A DNA stretch of 64,000 bases from Homoserinibacter gongjuensis (GTDB lineage Bacteria > Actinomycetota > Actinomycetes > Actinomycetales > Microbacteriaceae). Each line of letters starts with the position of its first letter. Within the stretch, counting starts at the first letter, position 1. The notes beneath the pieces were generated by a model. It had not been told where the DNA came from, searched no databases, and worked only from the letters and a program-made list of their open reading frames with translations. The stretch spans positions 434,001 through 498,000 of the forward strand of contig NZ_BSVA01000001.1 of NCBI RefSeq assembly GCF_030161875.1. Reading direction: 5' to 3'. This document shows positions 29,254-39,374 of this stretch, one piece after another. The position numbers and the translations under genes are program-made.

Positions 29254-29957
29254 AGCAGCTCCTCGAATGAGATCGCGCGGCCGGGCGATCCGAGAACCGC
29301 GTTCAGGTAGTCCGCGGTGCCGCATCCTGAACCACGCAGCGCCCGTGCTTCGTTGCGCCCGAGTTCGGTCAACGGCCGGGGGCCCAACACCTGCTTTGCG
29401 CGCTCATAGTTTCGTTCGTCGGCCGAGTTGAGCGAGACATGGATGGGGTGGAAGTCCAGGATATCTACTTCGCTGCTCGGCGCGTGGAGGCCCCAGTTCT
29501 GCTCATCGTCGTAGAAGGCCACATCGTCCTCCCACGTGTAATTGATGCGCTGCATCTGCGAATCTCGCAGCTTCCAACCGAACCAGGCAGTGTGCGGAAA
29601 ACGATATGTGAGGATGCTCATGTCGTAGGTGATCTGGGGAAACGCCTCCAGCACGTCACGAAGGAGCAACGACCCCTGAATCAAACCGTGCGTGCGCATT
29701 ACTCGCGCGTCGGGGACAATCTCTAGGAGCCGCCCGACGACCCCGATCGGATCAGCCCCCTGCGTCGAGCCGTCTTGAAAATTGGGATGGATTCCCACCT
29801 CGTGGCCAGCCGCCGCCACTTCTGCCACGGTGGGGCTCGCATGCGTCACAAAGAATGTGGCGCGCACGTCCGCGGTAGAGAGAACGTCGAGCGTCTCGCG
29901 GACGCTCCAATCCGGAGCCCAGTCGACGTCGAAGGTGAGGTGGTAGTCGCCGCTCAT
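29244..29957 (-). CDS. polysaccharide deacetylase-like (NodB fold) protein
   Basis: Protein of 237 residues. TFDVDWAPDW gives the NodB-type Asp pair and GHEVGIHPNF the His-x4-His metal pair, so a metal centre is plausible; the usual RPPYG motif is replaced by MRTHG. The strand order fits carbohydrate esterase family 4, and it resembles the WbmS-like members found with formyltransferases in O-antigen loci. It may deacetylate an N-acetyl sugar to free the amine that is formylated. It lies between aminotransferase and formyltransferase genes with a 13-base gap and a 10-base overlap. Confidence 0.65.
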   Translation of the reverse strand: MSGDYHLTFDVDWAPDWSVRETLDVLSTADVRATFFVTHASPTVAEVAAAGHEVGIHPNFQDGSTQGADPIGVVGRLLEIVPDARVMRTHGLIQGSLLLRDVLEAFPQITYDMSILTYRFPHTAWFGWKLRDSQMQRINYTWEDDVAFYDDEQNWGLHAPSSEVDILDFHPIHVSLNSADERNYERAKQVLGPRPLTELGRNEARALRGSGCGTADYLNAVLGSPGRAISFEELLCV

Positions 29958-29970
29958 TCCGCTCCGCGAG

Positions 29971-31079
29971 TTACGAACGTTGCGCGCGGATCGCCTGCTC
30001 CAGCGCCCCTATTACACGATCGAGTTCAGCGCTGGTCAGGCCTAGATACAGGGGCAGCGTGAGCGCGCTGAAATGGGCGCGAGTCGCGTTCGGCAACGCT
30101 TCGTCCGCGATCCCGAAACGCTCACGGAAATAGGGCTGCAGGTGCATCCCGTACGTTCCAAGCGTGGTCTCAATGCCGCTCGCCCGCATCGAATCAATGA
30201 CGGCGTCTCGATCTATGTTGTCGTCAAGGAGCACGACATAGGACTGATACGTGTGCGTACGCCCTTCAGGAGTGGCGGGCGGCCGCACCCTTCGATGTGA
30301 GCGAGGCGTTCCGCATACTCATCCGCGAGCGCCCGTCGACCGCTGAGGATCGCATCCAGCTTTCGCATCTGCACAACGCCGATGGCCGCGTGGATGTCCG
30401 ATAGCCGGTAGTTGAAACCGGCATCTACGAACGACATGTAGTGTTCACCGCGCACCGCACCATGCGAGCGCAGGATCCGGAGCCGCTCGGCGAGCTGGTC
30501 ACTGGACGTCGTCACCATGCCGCCCTCGGCCGTCGTGATGACTTTTCGAGGATGGAATGAGAAGACTCCCGCATCTCCGAGAGATCCGGCCTGCCGACCG
30601 TGGTAGATCGCCCCGAGCGCGCACGCCGCATCTTCGACCACGGGCACCCCGCGGCGGCGCGCGATCTCCATGATCGGACCCATATCGGCGACGAGGCCAA
30701 ATGCATGCACGGGCATGATCGCCTTCGTACGGGGGCCGATGGCGGCGTCGAGAGCGGCGGCGTCGAGACCGAAGTCGTCGAGGCGGATGTCGCAGAACAC
30801 CGGCGTGGCGCCCTGCTGCACGATGACGTTCGCCGTGGCGGGGAAGCTAAAGTCGGGGATCACAACCTCATCGCCCGGCCCCACGCCAAGCGCGACGAGC
30901 GCGAGGTGGAGCCCTGTAGTCGCGGAACTGGTGGCGAATCCATGCGGCACCCCGACCAACTCGCTCACGAGCCGCTCGAACTCGGCTGCCTTCGCGCCCT
31001 GCGTGAGGTACCCCGTCGCGAGGACATCTGCGACAGCTTCCGCCTCCTCGCTCCCCAGAAGCGGAACGTTGAGCCGCAT
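29971..31079 (-). CDS. DegT/DnrJ/EryC1/StrS sugar aminotransferase (one frameshift)
   Basis: Second PLP-dependent sugar aminotransferase in the window, about 370 residues. It starts MRLNVPLLGSEEAEAVADVL, its ATG overlapping the epimerase stop as TGATG. PLP residues: SSATTGLHLALVALGVGPGD, EDAACALGA and the Lys of FHPRKVITTAEGG. One base is missing near 30288, after AHIEG; restored it reads EGVRPPATPEGRTHTYQSYV. Substrate is a keto-sugar nucleotide, probably produced from the partner SDR enzyme's product. Distinct from the WbpE-like protein at 25116. Confidence 0.83.
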
Positions 31080-32044
31080 CAACTCAGAATCGCCCGATAC
31101 CATTCGACGGTCTCTCGCAGCGATTCATCGCTGAGGACGGCCGGCTGACGTCCGACAAAAGACACGAGTCGGCTCGCGTCCGCCTCGTGACGGCGAACGT
31201 CGCCGGGCCGCTCGGCCGTGTGTACCACCGGATGGTCAGGCGCCCCCATGATCTCGAGGAGGCGGCGCACGAGCGTGTTGATGCTGGTGCCGACACCGGT
31301 CGCGACATTAATCTCCATACCGCGCGCCTCGGGAGAGCCGTAGATGGCGACCGTCAGGTCAGCGGTGTCCCGCACGAAAGTGAAATCGCGGGTCTGCTCA
31401 CCGTCGCCGTGAATCTCGATCGGCTGTCCGCGGAGCACGCGTTGCACGACGATCGGAATGATGCCGGCGTAGGAGCCGGGGTTTTGACGGGGACCGTAGT
31501 TGTTGAAGGGGCGCACCACGGTGGCGTCGATGCCGAAAGTTCGAACGTAGGAGCGAATGATGTGGTCCTCCGCCGCCTTGGCGGCGGCGTAGGGCGTAAT
31601 GGCGTCGTCGGGATGCCGTTCGTCCATGGGAACGTAGTGACCGGAGCCGTATGCCTCCGAACTCGACATGTGAACCAGCCGCTCGATAAGTCCGCGCCGC
31701 GCAATCTCACAGAATGCAGCGGTCACTCCGATGTTCGTCAACATCGTCCAGTGCGGATAAGTCAACGACGTGGGAAGCGGGACAACGGCGAGGTCGAACA
31801 CAGTGTCGATGGCGTGCATCTGAACGACATCCTGCATGGCGGCCAGGTTCGAGGCATCGAGGCGAAGCACCTCAACATCAGGGCGCGCGACGCGAGCCTC
31901 CGCCAGGTTCGCCTCGCTACCCAAGAAGAAGTTGTCGACGACAACAAGACGGGCCGGATCCTCCCGGATGATCCGATCTACGAGGTGACTTCCGATGAAC
32001 CCCGCCCCTCCGGTGACGAGCACGGCTCGGTCTCGCAATACCAC
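31079..32044 (-). CDS. NAD-dependent sugar-nucleotide epimerase/dehydratase (extended SDR)
   Basis: Extended SDR protein of 321 residues. [20 protein letters not shown] binds NAD; SSSEAYGSG and TPYAAAKAAEDH hold the Ser and Tyr-x3-Lys catalytic residues. Close to the UDP-glucose 4-epimerase/4,6-dehydratase group but the exact reaction cannot be read from sequence. It heads a five-gene minus-strand operon (SDR, aminotransferase, deacetylase-like, formyltransferase, glycosyltransferase) and is divergent from the hexapeptide transferase gene. Confidence 0.8.
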   Translation of the reverse strand: MVLRDRAVLVTGGAGFIGSHLVDRIIREDPARLVVVDNFFLGSEANLAEARVARPDVEVLRLDASNLAAMQDVVQMHAIDTVFDLAVVPLPTSLTYPHWTMLTNIGVTAAFCEIARRGLIERLVHMSSSEAYGSGHYVPMDERHPDDAITPYAAAKAAEDHIIRSYVRTFGIDATVVRPFNNYGPRQNPGSYAGIIPIVVQRVLRGQPIEIHGDGEQTRDFTFVRDTADLTVAIYGSPEARGMEINVATGVGTSINTLVRRLLEIMGAPDHPVVHTAERPGDVRRHEADASRLVSFVGRQPAVLSDESLRETVEWYRAILS

Positions 32045-32133
32045 TTACTCTGATCTTCTCCTCAGTCGGAGGGCCCAGACCGGGCCCGCCCCCAGACTAC
32101 ATGGACGGCCTCTGCCCAGGTCGCGGCGCCGCT

Positions 32134-32139
32134 TATAGT
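32134..32139 (+). promoter_or_regulatory. -10 element (TATAGT) for the hexapeptide acyltransferase, leaderless
   Basis: TATAGT is followed by 6 bases and the ATG at 32146. It is the best -10 hexamer of the leaderless series. Confidence 0.55.
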
Positions 32140-32145
32140 CGCAGA

Positions 32146-32595
32146 ATGGACAACCCTAAGGTCGACCCGAATGCCTTCGACGAGCGGCATGGTCTTCCCA
32201 CTAACCCTTACAACCCGCACGCATGGATCGTCGGAGAACCCACCATCGGTGACGATGTGTGGATCGGAGCTTTCTGTGTCGTCGACGGAAGCGGTGGCCT
32301 CGACATCGGTCGAGGATGCGACATCTCTTCCGGCGTGCAGATCTACACGCACTCGACCGTCGAACGATGCCTCAGCGAGCGGAGCCGGCCGCTCGCGCGC
32401 GCCGAGACGCGAATCGGCGAGTTCGTACACGTCGGGGCAAACGCGGTCATCCTCATGGGAGCCGACATCGGTCACCACAGCGTCGTCGGGGCGGGAGCGG
32501 TCGTCAAGGAGAACACCACGGCGCCTCCCTACAGCCTCATCGTCGGCGTGCCCGCCCGCGTCATCGAAAACGGAGCTCGTCGGCTCACGGATTGA
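32146..32595 (+). CDS. hexapeptide-repeat acyltransferase
   Basis: Small left-handed beta-helix acyltransferase of 149 residues starting MDNPKVDPNAFDERHGLPTN. Repeats VGEPTIGDDVWIGAFCVVDG, LDIGRGCDISSGVQIYTHST and ADIGHHSVVGAGAVVKENT, with a C-terminal PPYSLIVGVPARVI cap, match the WbbJ/maltose-O-acetyltransferase group. The His of YTHST is the likely catalytic base. It probably O- or N-acetylates a sugar of this locus. It stands alone on the plus strand between two minus-strand operons and has its own leaderless promoter. Confidence 0.8.
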   Translation: MDNPKVDPNAFDERHGLPTNPYNPHAWIVGEPTIGDDVWIGAFCVVDGSGGLDIGRGCDISSGVQIYTHSTVERCLSERSRPLARAETRIGEFVHVGANAVILMGADIGHHSVVGAGAVVKENTTAPPYSLIVGVPARVIENGARRLTD

Positions 32596-32609
32596 AGCTT
32601 TCAGTGATG

Positions 32610-34974
32610 TCAGCCGATGAACTGCATACTGTCCCAGCCGGAACCCACCTGACGCCAGTTCTTCCAGCCGCCCTTGCCATCGCTCGTGTACAACCAGAGG
32701 TCACCGTTGGTTTTCCGCGCGAGCAGATCTGGCTTCCCGTCACCGTCGAAATCGCCCGGCGCCCACAGGCTTTCGTAAATTTGCCAGCCGACGCCCGCGG
32801 TCGTCGTTCCCTTCCAGCCACCGTTTCCGTTTCCGCGATATAGCAGCAGGGAGCCCGCGGTCGTGCGACCGAGCACATCAGCGTGGCCGTCTCCGTCGAA
32901 GTCGCCGGGACCGACAATGTCTAGCAGGGAGTCCCAACCGGTTCCGGCCTGTTTCCGCCGCAGGTCCGGCCCCGGGTAGAACCACAGCACCCCGTCCAGG
33001 TCCACGGCGAAGAGATCCTCGATGCCGTCCTCGTCCATGTCCCCTGGAGCGAACACATGGCTCATGACGTTCCATCCGCTGTTATACGAGACGGGATCGG
33101 TGAACCCCTTTTCGTACGAGCGCTTGTGGAGCCACATTGTTCCCCCGTCGTCGACGCTGACAACGTCGGGAGATCCGTCACCGTTGTAGTCGCCGACTGC
33201 CGCGATGAAGCGGGTTCGCGACCAGTCCCGGGCTAACACGAACGGGCTGCCAATCGACCCGGTGCCGTTGCCGCGGTACGCGTAGAGCGTTCCGGAGGAA
33301 GAGAGAGCCGCGATGTCTCTGACACGGTCGCCGTTGAGGTCGCCGAATCCCACCTGCTTTGGGGTTCTCGGCGCGACGTAGTTGCCAGCGCTACCTGCAG
33401 CCGCGACTGCCGTCATACCTTCCCAGCCGCTACCCGCCTTTCGTGAGGCCTTCCACCCACCTGAGCCATTCCCGCTGTACGACCAGAGGCCGCCGTCGGC
33501 GTGGATGCCCAGCACGTCTACGCGACCGTCACCGTCGAAGTCGCGGATGCCGAGCACTGAAGTCATGCCTTCCCAGCCCGTGCCGATGGTCTCGCCTGAT
33601 CCGAAGCCCCCAGCCCCGTCGCCCGCGTGCAAGCGCAGGGTGCCAGTCGAGTCGACACTCATCACATCAGCCCGGCCGTCGCCGTTGAAGTCGCCGGGTG
33701 CCACGAGCGTCGTTGTCGATTCCCAACCTGAGCCGACTGTGCGCGGTTCGCCAAACCCGCCCGCGCCATCCCCGGGATGGATTCGCATCACGCCTGAGGT
33801 GTCGATTGTGACGAGGTCCTGGCGCCCGTCGCCGTTGACGTCGCCTGGCGCGGCGAGCAACTTCTTGTCCCCCAGTGGCCGCCGACGAGCTTCGATCCGG
33901 TGATCGCTAAATATCCGTCAGTGCGATAGAGGTAGAGATCGCCCGCGTCGGACACGGCGACGATATCGCGCAAGCGATCGCCGGTGAAGTCTCCCCCGAC
34001 TGCCAGCAGTCGCATCGTCCCCCAGCCCGACCCGATAACTGTCGGTAGCACCCAGCCACCCTTGCCCGTGGCCGGGTAGATCATCAGATCTCCGGCCGCC
34101 GTCCGTGCGATCACGTACGGTGTCTCGTTCGTGTAGCTTCTCAACGGTCCAGTTGGCGAGCCGAACCAGTCGTTGTAGAAGCGCCAGAAATTGCGATTCC
34201 CGTAGCTGGAGCAGCCGTCGCCCGTGCCGCCGAGGTTCGCGAGCGCTGCGGCATTGGGCTGGTACGGCGTGTAGTTGTAGAGCGCGGCAGTCGCGTAGTT
34301 GCGCACGTTCACGGTCGTGCCGCCGCAACCCGCGTTGGGGTGGTACTGCACGTACTGCGCTCCCGGCTGGCGCCCGAAGCCACCCACCTTGTATACGCGG
34401 AGCTGGCGAGCCCCGGACATGATCTGCGTGGCCAGGCCGGCGAACGCGTCGTCACAGGGGGCGGTGTCTGGACACCCCATACCCATCGCCGCTCGGAGCG
34501 CCCAGTCACTCGGTGCTCGGCTGGTCACAAGCCCCTGTTCCTTCTGCAGCGTGACGAGGATCACCTTCGCCGAGATGTTGCAAGCAACCTGGGTCCGGTA
34601 GATCAATTCGGAAACGCGGAGATTACCGCCCGCAATTGCCGAGCAGACGAGCCCTCCAGTGTCGATCGAGTACGAGGCTGGCCGCGATGTGACGGGAAGA
34701 ACGGCAACGTTGAGGCACCTGTCGGTGAGGCACGAGCCGATCTTGCCGTCAAGGAACGTCTGGATCTGAGCGGCGGTCATAGCGGAGTTGTCGTAAAACA
34801 GAGAGTCCGAGATGATCATCCCCGGATCGAAGTCCGAACCGGAGACGGCCGCAGCGCGCTGAGGTGAAACGACGTCGTTCGCGACGGCGAGTGGAGTCAG
34901 CAACGCCAGTGCTGATACCAGGACGAGCAATCCCCTCAGATGGGATCGGCGAGCCCCCGCGGCCGTCGATTCAT
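32610..34974 (-). CDS. secreted lysozyme-like domain + FG-GAP propeller protein (two frameshifts)
   Basis: About 788 residues. The signal peptide MNRRPRGARRSHLRGLLVLV is recovered by restoring a base near 34954-34958. An N-terminal domain of about 260 residues carries KVILVTLQKEQGLV and GYGCPDTAPC-like Cys pairs; it is common in Microbacteriaceae secreted proteins and looks lysozyme-like, with the Glu of KEQGL a possible catalytic acid. About ten FG-GAP-type repeats of 50 residues follow, each with a calcium-type loop such as GDFNGDGRADV and an ending like GSGWEGM, predicting a beta-propeller. A second break lies near 33869-33873. No anchor is seen, so it is secreted or wall-bound; it may bind the glycan made by this locus. 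Confidence 0.75.
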
Positions 34975-35043
34975 GTTACGCATGGTACCTCGGCGCGCCT
35001 GATGTACCCGCATTTCTACTGACGTCGGCCAGCCGCGCGAGCA

Positions 35044-36817
35044 CTACGCCAATCCAGCGAGCTCCGCCTGGCGCGCGAAGTCAGGGAACCGGGCGACAAG
35101 CTCGGCGAATGAGCCGCTACCCTCGACCCGTCCACTGCTCATGAAGAAGATGCGGTCGGCGTTCTGAATCGTCGCCAAGCGGTGGGCGACGATCACCTTC
35201 GTGACGTTGCCGCCGATGGAACCGATCGCCTCTGTCACGAGCGCCTCTGTTTGCGTGTCGAGCGCGCTCGTCGCCTCGTCCATGACAAGAACGAGGGGTT
35301 CGGCGTATAGGGCGCGTGCGATGCCGAGGCGCTGCCGCTGACCGCCCGAGAGTGCCATTCCGCGTTCTCCCACCCTGGCGTTGATGCCCCCGGTCGCGCA
35401 GAGACGAGGTCCCACATCTGGGCACGCTCGAGGGCACGCTGCACGCCAGCCGCGTCGAAGTCGTCGCCCCACGTCAGCGCTACGTTCTGTGCGATCGTGG
35501 CGTCGAAAAGTGCCACCTCCTGCGGCACATAGCCCATGCGTGATCGCCATGCCGTGCGCATCTCACTCACAGGGGTGTCATCGACCAGAACGCGTCCCGT
35601 GGTCGGTTCGAGAAGGCTGAGCAGAATGTCGATCGCGGTCGACTTCCCCGAGCCGGACGCACCCACGAAGGCGACGGTAGAGCCGAATTCGATCTCGAGG
35701 GAGACACCGCGCACGGCAGGCGTTGCCCCCTCCGTGTACTCGAAGGAGACGTCGTCGAAGCGGATTCGCTTGGGCGCCTCCGGCATCGGCGCGGACACGG
35801 CGGTGCTCTCCACAATGCCCTGCTCGGCCTCCGCGAGTTCGTGCAGCAGCTGGCGCGGAAACTCTGATGCCGCGATCATCTGCGAGAGCACCGTCTGGAA
35901 CCTCACGACCGACGGAGCAACCCGGAAGCCGACGACGGCGAAGAGACCGACGGCAGTGATCGCGGCCTCGACGCCACCGGTCCAGAAGCCGACCGCACCG
36001 ACGACGACGAAGCCCCCGACTACACCCGCTTCGAGGGCGTAACGCGGGAGTTGACCGAGGAAGTTGATGTTGGCGCGAGCGCGCGCGCTCGAAGTGCGTG
36101 ACTCTCTCACAACATCGGCGACTTCGCTCTCCTTGTTGCGCAGGGTCACCTCCTTCATCGAACTAATGATCTCGAGCACGAGCCGCACACTGCGCAGCGA
36201 GTAGTTGACGTTGACCTCTCCCGCCTTACGTGCGTGCCGGGCAATCCAGAAAAAAGGACCGCGCCGAGCCCCGAGAGATAGACGAGGGCCGTCAGGGCGA
36301 GGACGGGCTGAACAAGTGCGAGCGTGGCCAGCACCGCGACGAGGCTCGCAATCTCGCCGAGCAGCGTCGCCCCCGGCTGGAGGAATGAGTTGACAGCTGC
36401 ATCGACGCCGCTGTCCGAGTAGCGCATGATGTCGACGGAATTCTTGCGGAGCCGGTCACGCCACGGCGCCGCGAGGTATGCGCGGAGCACCCGGTCCCCC
36501 ATCGCGACCTCGTAGGCCGGAAAGCGCCGCCGAGCCCACCACATGACGAGCACCGCAAAGAAGCCCTTGGCGATGAGCAGCATGCAGACCACGAGGATCG
36601 CCCAGACGACGCCGACCGTGTCGAGCTCCCCGATGATCGGCACGGTCACGGTCGAGCCGGTGGCGACGGGACCGATGATGAGCGCGAGAAGAGATAGCGC
36701 CGCGGCGTCGAAAATAGCGAGGAACGCCAACAGCCACGAGTACGTCCACAGGAACCTCCTACCGCCTGCGGGCAGCGCGGCGACAAGGTCTCTGTAGAGA
36801 GAAAGGACCTGCTTCAT
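35044..36817 (-). CDS. ABC transporter, fused permease-ATPase (glycan flippase-like; two frameshifts)
   Basis: Half-transporter of about 591 residues: six N-terminal membrane helices, then an ATPase with Walker A GASGSGKST, Q-loop YVPQEVALF, signature LSGGQRQRLG, Walker B VLVMDEATSALD and switch His in VAHRLATI. It resembles PglK/MsbA-type exporters of lipid-linked sugars. Breaks: one T lost in a T run (plus-strand A run 36250-36255), restoring VLFFWIARHARKAGEV, and one G near 35387-35391, restoring PGGINARVGERG. It is the last gene of the amidine-sugar operon that begins at 42840, so it may flip that glycan; a Wzx-type flippase is also present at 56843. Confidence 0.82.
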
Positions 36818-36840
36818 GTGACTCCAGACCTTCGATGCTC

Positions 36841-37993
36841 TCAGCGGGCCCCGGCGACCATATCGGCGACCAGGCGACCCCAGATCTTGCCCTGCTCTTC
36901 CCCCGAGAGCTCATGCACATGCCGGTTCGAGGCATGCTTCCACTCGCTGACCCGTTCCGGCGTCAGGGCCTCTAGAGCCGCGGCGAGCGAAGCCGGTTCG
37001 AAGTCGGGGAGAACGAGGCCCACCTCGTAGTCATCCACGAAGCGCTTCATCTCCGGTGACGGCCCGACGATCACGCCCAAGCGGGCCTGGATGAAGTCGA
37101 AGAACTTGTTCGGCAGGCACCACGCCAGATTGAAGGTCGTCGGCGGGAAGATGCTGAGCCCCACGTCATACCCATTGAGTGTCTCCACCAGATCCCCGTA
37201 CGGCACTGGCTCGCAGAACCGGATGCGGGGGTCGCCGTCGGCCAGCGCCCGAAGCTCTGCCATGAGCGGCGTCTCCCCGCCTACCAGGAAGAGGTCGAGC
37301 GTCACATCCGCCCGTGACTCGCGCACCCCGGATCATGATGTCCAGCCGCCGCTGAACCGCCACGCCGCCGCTGTGCACGAGACGGATGGGCGCCCCGACC
37401 GGGTTGATCGGAAGCTCCTGGTACGGGGTGGCGTTGACGACGAGAGTCGCCTCGATGCCGAACTGACGTCGATACTCGTCGACGATCCCCGAGCTGACGG
37501 TCGTGACCGCCTCCGCTCGAGCGGCGAAAGTGCGGCAGATCCAGTTGTAGTAGGGCTGGGCGAGCAGGTTCCACTTGAGAGACGACGGGCTCTGCTTCGG
37601 CGCATACTCGTGCATGTCGGCGAGCACACCGAAGCGAGGGGAGAGCCTGGACGCCAGGTAGAGCGTCTGTGCATCGTGGGCGACCACGACATCCCATCGG
37701 CCGTTCCTCAGCCGCTCGAATGCCGAACGATCACGCGGCTCCAGGCGGGCGTAGCCGCGATGCAGGCGCAGGAGCAGCAGCAAGGAGAAGATGCCCGGGA
37801 TGCGGCCGACGCCCGACGCACGGGCGCCCTCGTCGAGCTCGATGTGATCGTCGACCCCTGCCGGCGCCGGACCATAGCCGGCGGTCGTCACGTGGTAGTC
37901 CTTCCGGAACTCAGCGATCTGCTTGATGATGCGGGGTTCCTGCTCGGTGCGCGTGTAGGACACGATCAGCACGCGAGGACGCGTATCGCTCAT
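36841..37993 (-). CDS. glycosyltransferase GT4-like, amidine-cluster paralogue 1 (one frameshift)
   Basis: GT-B glycosyltransferase of about 384 residues starting MSDTRPRVLIVSYTRTEQEP. N-domain WDVVVAHDAQTLYLASRLSP and ADMHEYAPKQ; C-domain RLVHSGGVAVQRRLDIMIRG, then LFLVGGETPLMAEL and the donor-site block PNKFFDFIQARLGVIVGPSP. One G is lost near 37327-37330 after DIMIRG. It is clearly paralogous to the gene at 40563, and the C-terminal thirds match almost word for word. ATG overlaps the HisF-like stop by 4 bases, so it belongs to the amidine operon. Confidence 0.83.
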
Positions 37994-38772
37994 CGCTGAC
38001 CGCCCAGTGACGCCTCCGCGAGCCCGCGAACCTGTGCAGGCGTCGGGTACGAGATGAGCACCGCCCGATGCTTGCCATTCATGACGAACATCGTTCCCGC
38101 TGCCACCGCGGAGGCGCCCGCCGCGAGCGCCGGCGCGAAGTCATCGAAGCTGCCGGCGCCGCCCAGCGCGATGATCGGCACGGTCACCGCCGACGAGACT
38201 GCCTCGATGAGCTTGAGGTCGTACCCGGACCGTGTGCTCTCACGGTCGATCGACGACACCAGGATCTCCCCCGCGCCGAGGCGCTGGGCCTCCGCAGCCG
38301 CCTCCGCCGGACTCATGCGGGTCTTCGTGCGGCCCCGACGGATATAGCTGTCCCACCCTCCGGTGAGCTTCTTCTTGGCGTCGACGCTCACGACCGTGCT
38401 CGAAGCGCCGAGCGCATCCGACACCTCGGTGACGACGTCGGGATGCTCAACCGCCGCCGTATTCATGACCACCTTCTCGATGCCGATGCCGGTGATCCGC
38501 CGAGCTTCTGCCGCCGACGCGACTCCGCCGCCGTATCCGACGGGCATGAAGGCCTCGCTGGCGATCTCCTCGATCAGGTTGTAGTTGACCCCGGTGCCCT
38601 TGACCGAGGCATCGATGTCGCAGATGACGAGCTCGTCGACCTGCTTCTCGTTGAAGATGCGCACCGCGTTGATCGGATCGCCGACATATTGATCGCCCGT
38701 GAAGCGCACCGGCTTCACGAGGTACCCGTCGCTCACGAGCAGAACGGGGATGACACGGGGGAAGACACTCAT
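37990..38772 (-). CDS. HisF-like ammonia-channelling subunit for sugar amidination (HisF2)
   Basis: TIM-barrel protein of 260 residues, HisF family. The start MSVFPRVIPVLLVSDGYLVK lacks the HisF catalytic Asp11 (Leu in VIPVLLVSDG where HisF has CLDVKDG), while VDAKKK keeps the second Asp. This pattern is known for the HisF homologues in polysaccharide loci, which pass ammonia from HisH to a WbpG-type enzyme. GGVASAAEARR and GGAGSFDDFAPALAAGASAV are the phosphate loops. Overlaps HisH and the glycosyltransferase by 4 bases each. Not likely to serve histidine synthesis, as no other his gene is near. Confidence 0.85.
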   Translation of the reverse strand: MSVFPRVIPVLLVSDGYLVKPVRFTGDQYVGDPINAVRIFNEKQVDELVICDIDASVKGTGVNYNLIEEIASEAFMPVGYGGGVASAAEARRITGIGIEKVVMNTAAVEHPDVVTEVSDALGASSTVVSVDAKKKLTGGWDSYIRRGRTKTRMSPAEAAAEAQRLGAGEILVSSIDRESTRSGYDLKLIEAVSSAVTVPIIALGGAGSFDDFAPALAAGASAVAAGTMFVMNGKHRAVLISYPTPAQVRGLAEASLGGQR

Positions 38773-39374
38773 AGCTCTGCGAAGTTCCTCAGAATGCGCT
38801 TGCCGAAATCGTGACTCTTCTCGGGGTGGAACTGAGCGCCCATGACGTTGCCTGAGCGGATCATCGAGGCGAACGGCACGCCATAGTCGGTCACGCCCAG
38901 CACGTGGGCGTCGTCGTCGGGGACCACGCGGTAGCTGTGCACGAAGTAGAACCGGCTCTCGTCCGGCAAGTCTGCGACGAGAGGATCCTGCCGTGTCGGC
39001 CGCACGAGGTTCCAGCCCATGTGCGGCACCCGAACGCCTGTGTCCTCCGAGAATCGCAGGGAGCGACCGGAGATGAGCCCGAGGCCTCGGGCGCCGCCCT
39101 CCTCTGAGGAGTCGAGCAGGAACTGCATGCCCAGGCAGATCCCGAGCAGGGGCCTTCCGGATTCAGCGAACTCCTTGAGGGCGGGGGTGAGCTCCTGCTC
39201 GTCCAGCATGCGCATGCCCGTGTCGAACGCGCCGATGCCGGGCAGCAGGACGCGCTCGCTCTCGCGTACTTCATCTGGGCTGCTGACGATCCGCACCTCT
39301 GCGCCGACGCGCTTGAGCATGTTCGCGACGGAGCCCAGATTTCCCAGGCCGTAGGAGAGCAGCGAGACCGTCAT
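38769..39374 (-). CDS. HisH-like glutaminase subunit for sugar amidination (HisH2)
   Basis: Class I glutamine amidotransferase of 201 residues. Nucleophile Cys80 in PLLGICLGMQFLLD and the His183/Glu185 pair in AQFHPEKSHDFG are intact, so it should release ammonia from glutamine. It is closest to HisH and pairs with the HisF-like protein, whose start it overlaps by 4 bases; upstream it overlaps the WbpG-like gene. Together the three form the WbpG-HisH-HisF set that converts an N-acetyl to an acetamidino group in Pseudomonas aeruginosa O5-type sugars. Confidence 0.87.
   Translation of the reverse strand: MTVSLLSYGLGNLGSVANMLKRVGAEVRIVSSPDEVRESERVLLPGIGAFDTGMRMLDEQELTPALKEFAESGRPLLGICLGMQFLLDSSEEGGARGLGLISGRSLRFSEDTGVRVPHMGWNLVRPTRQDPLVADLPDESRFYFVHSYRVVPDDDAHVLGVTDYGVPFASMIRSGNVMGAQFHPEKSHDFGKRILRNFAEL

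Noticed and set aside
37990..39374. Histidine biosynthesis operon (hisH-hisF)
   Set aside because: No other his genes are nearby, the HisF-like protein lacks a catalytic Asp, and both are sandwiched between WbpG-like and glycosyltransferase genes.
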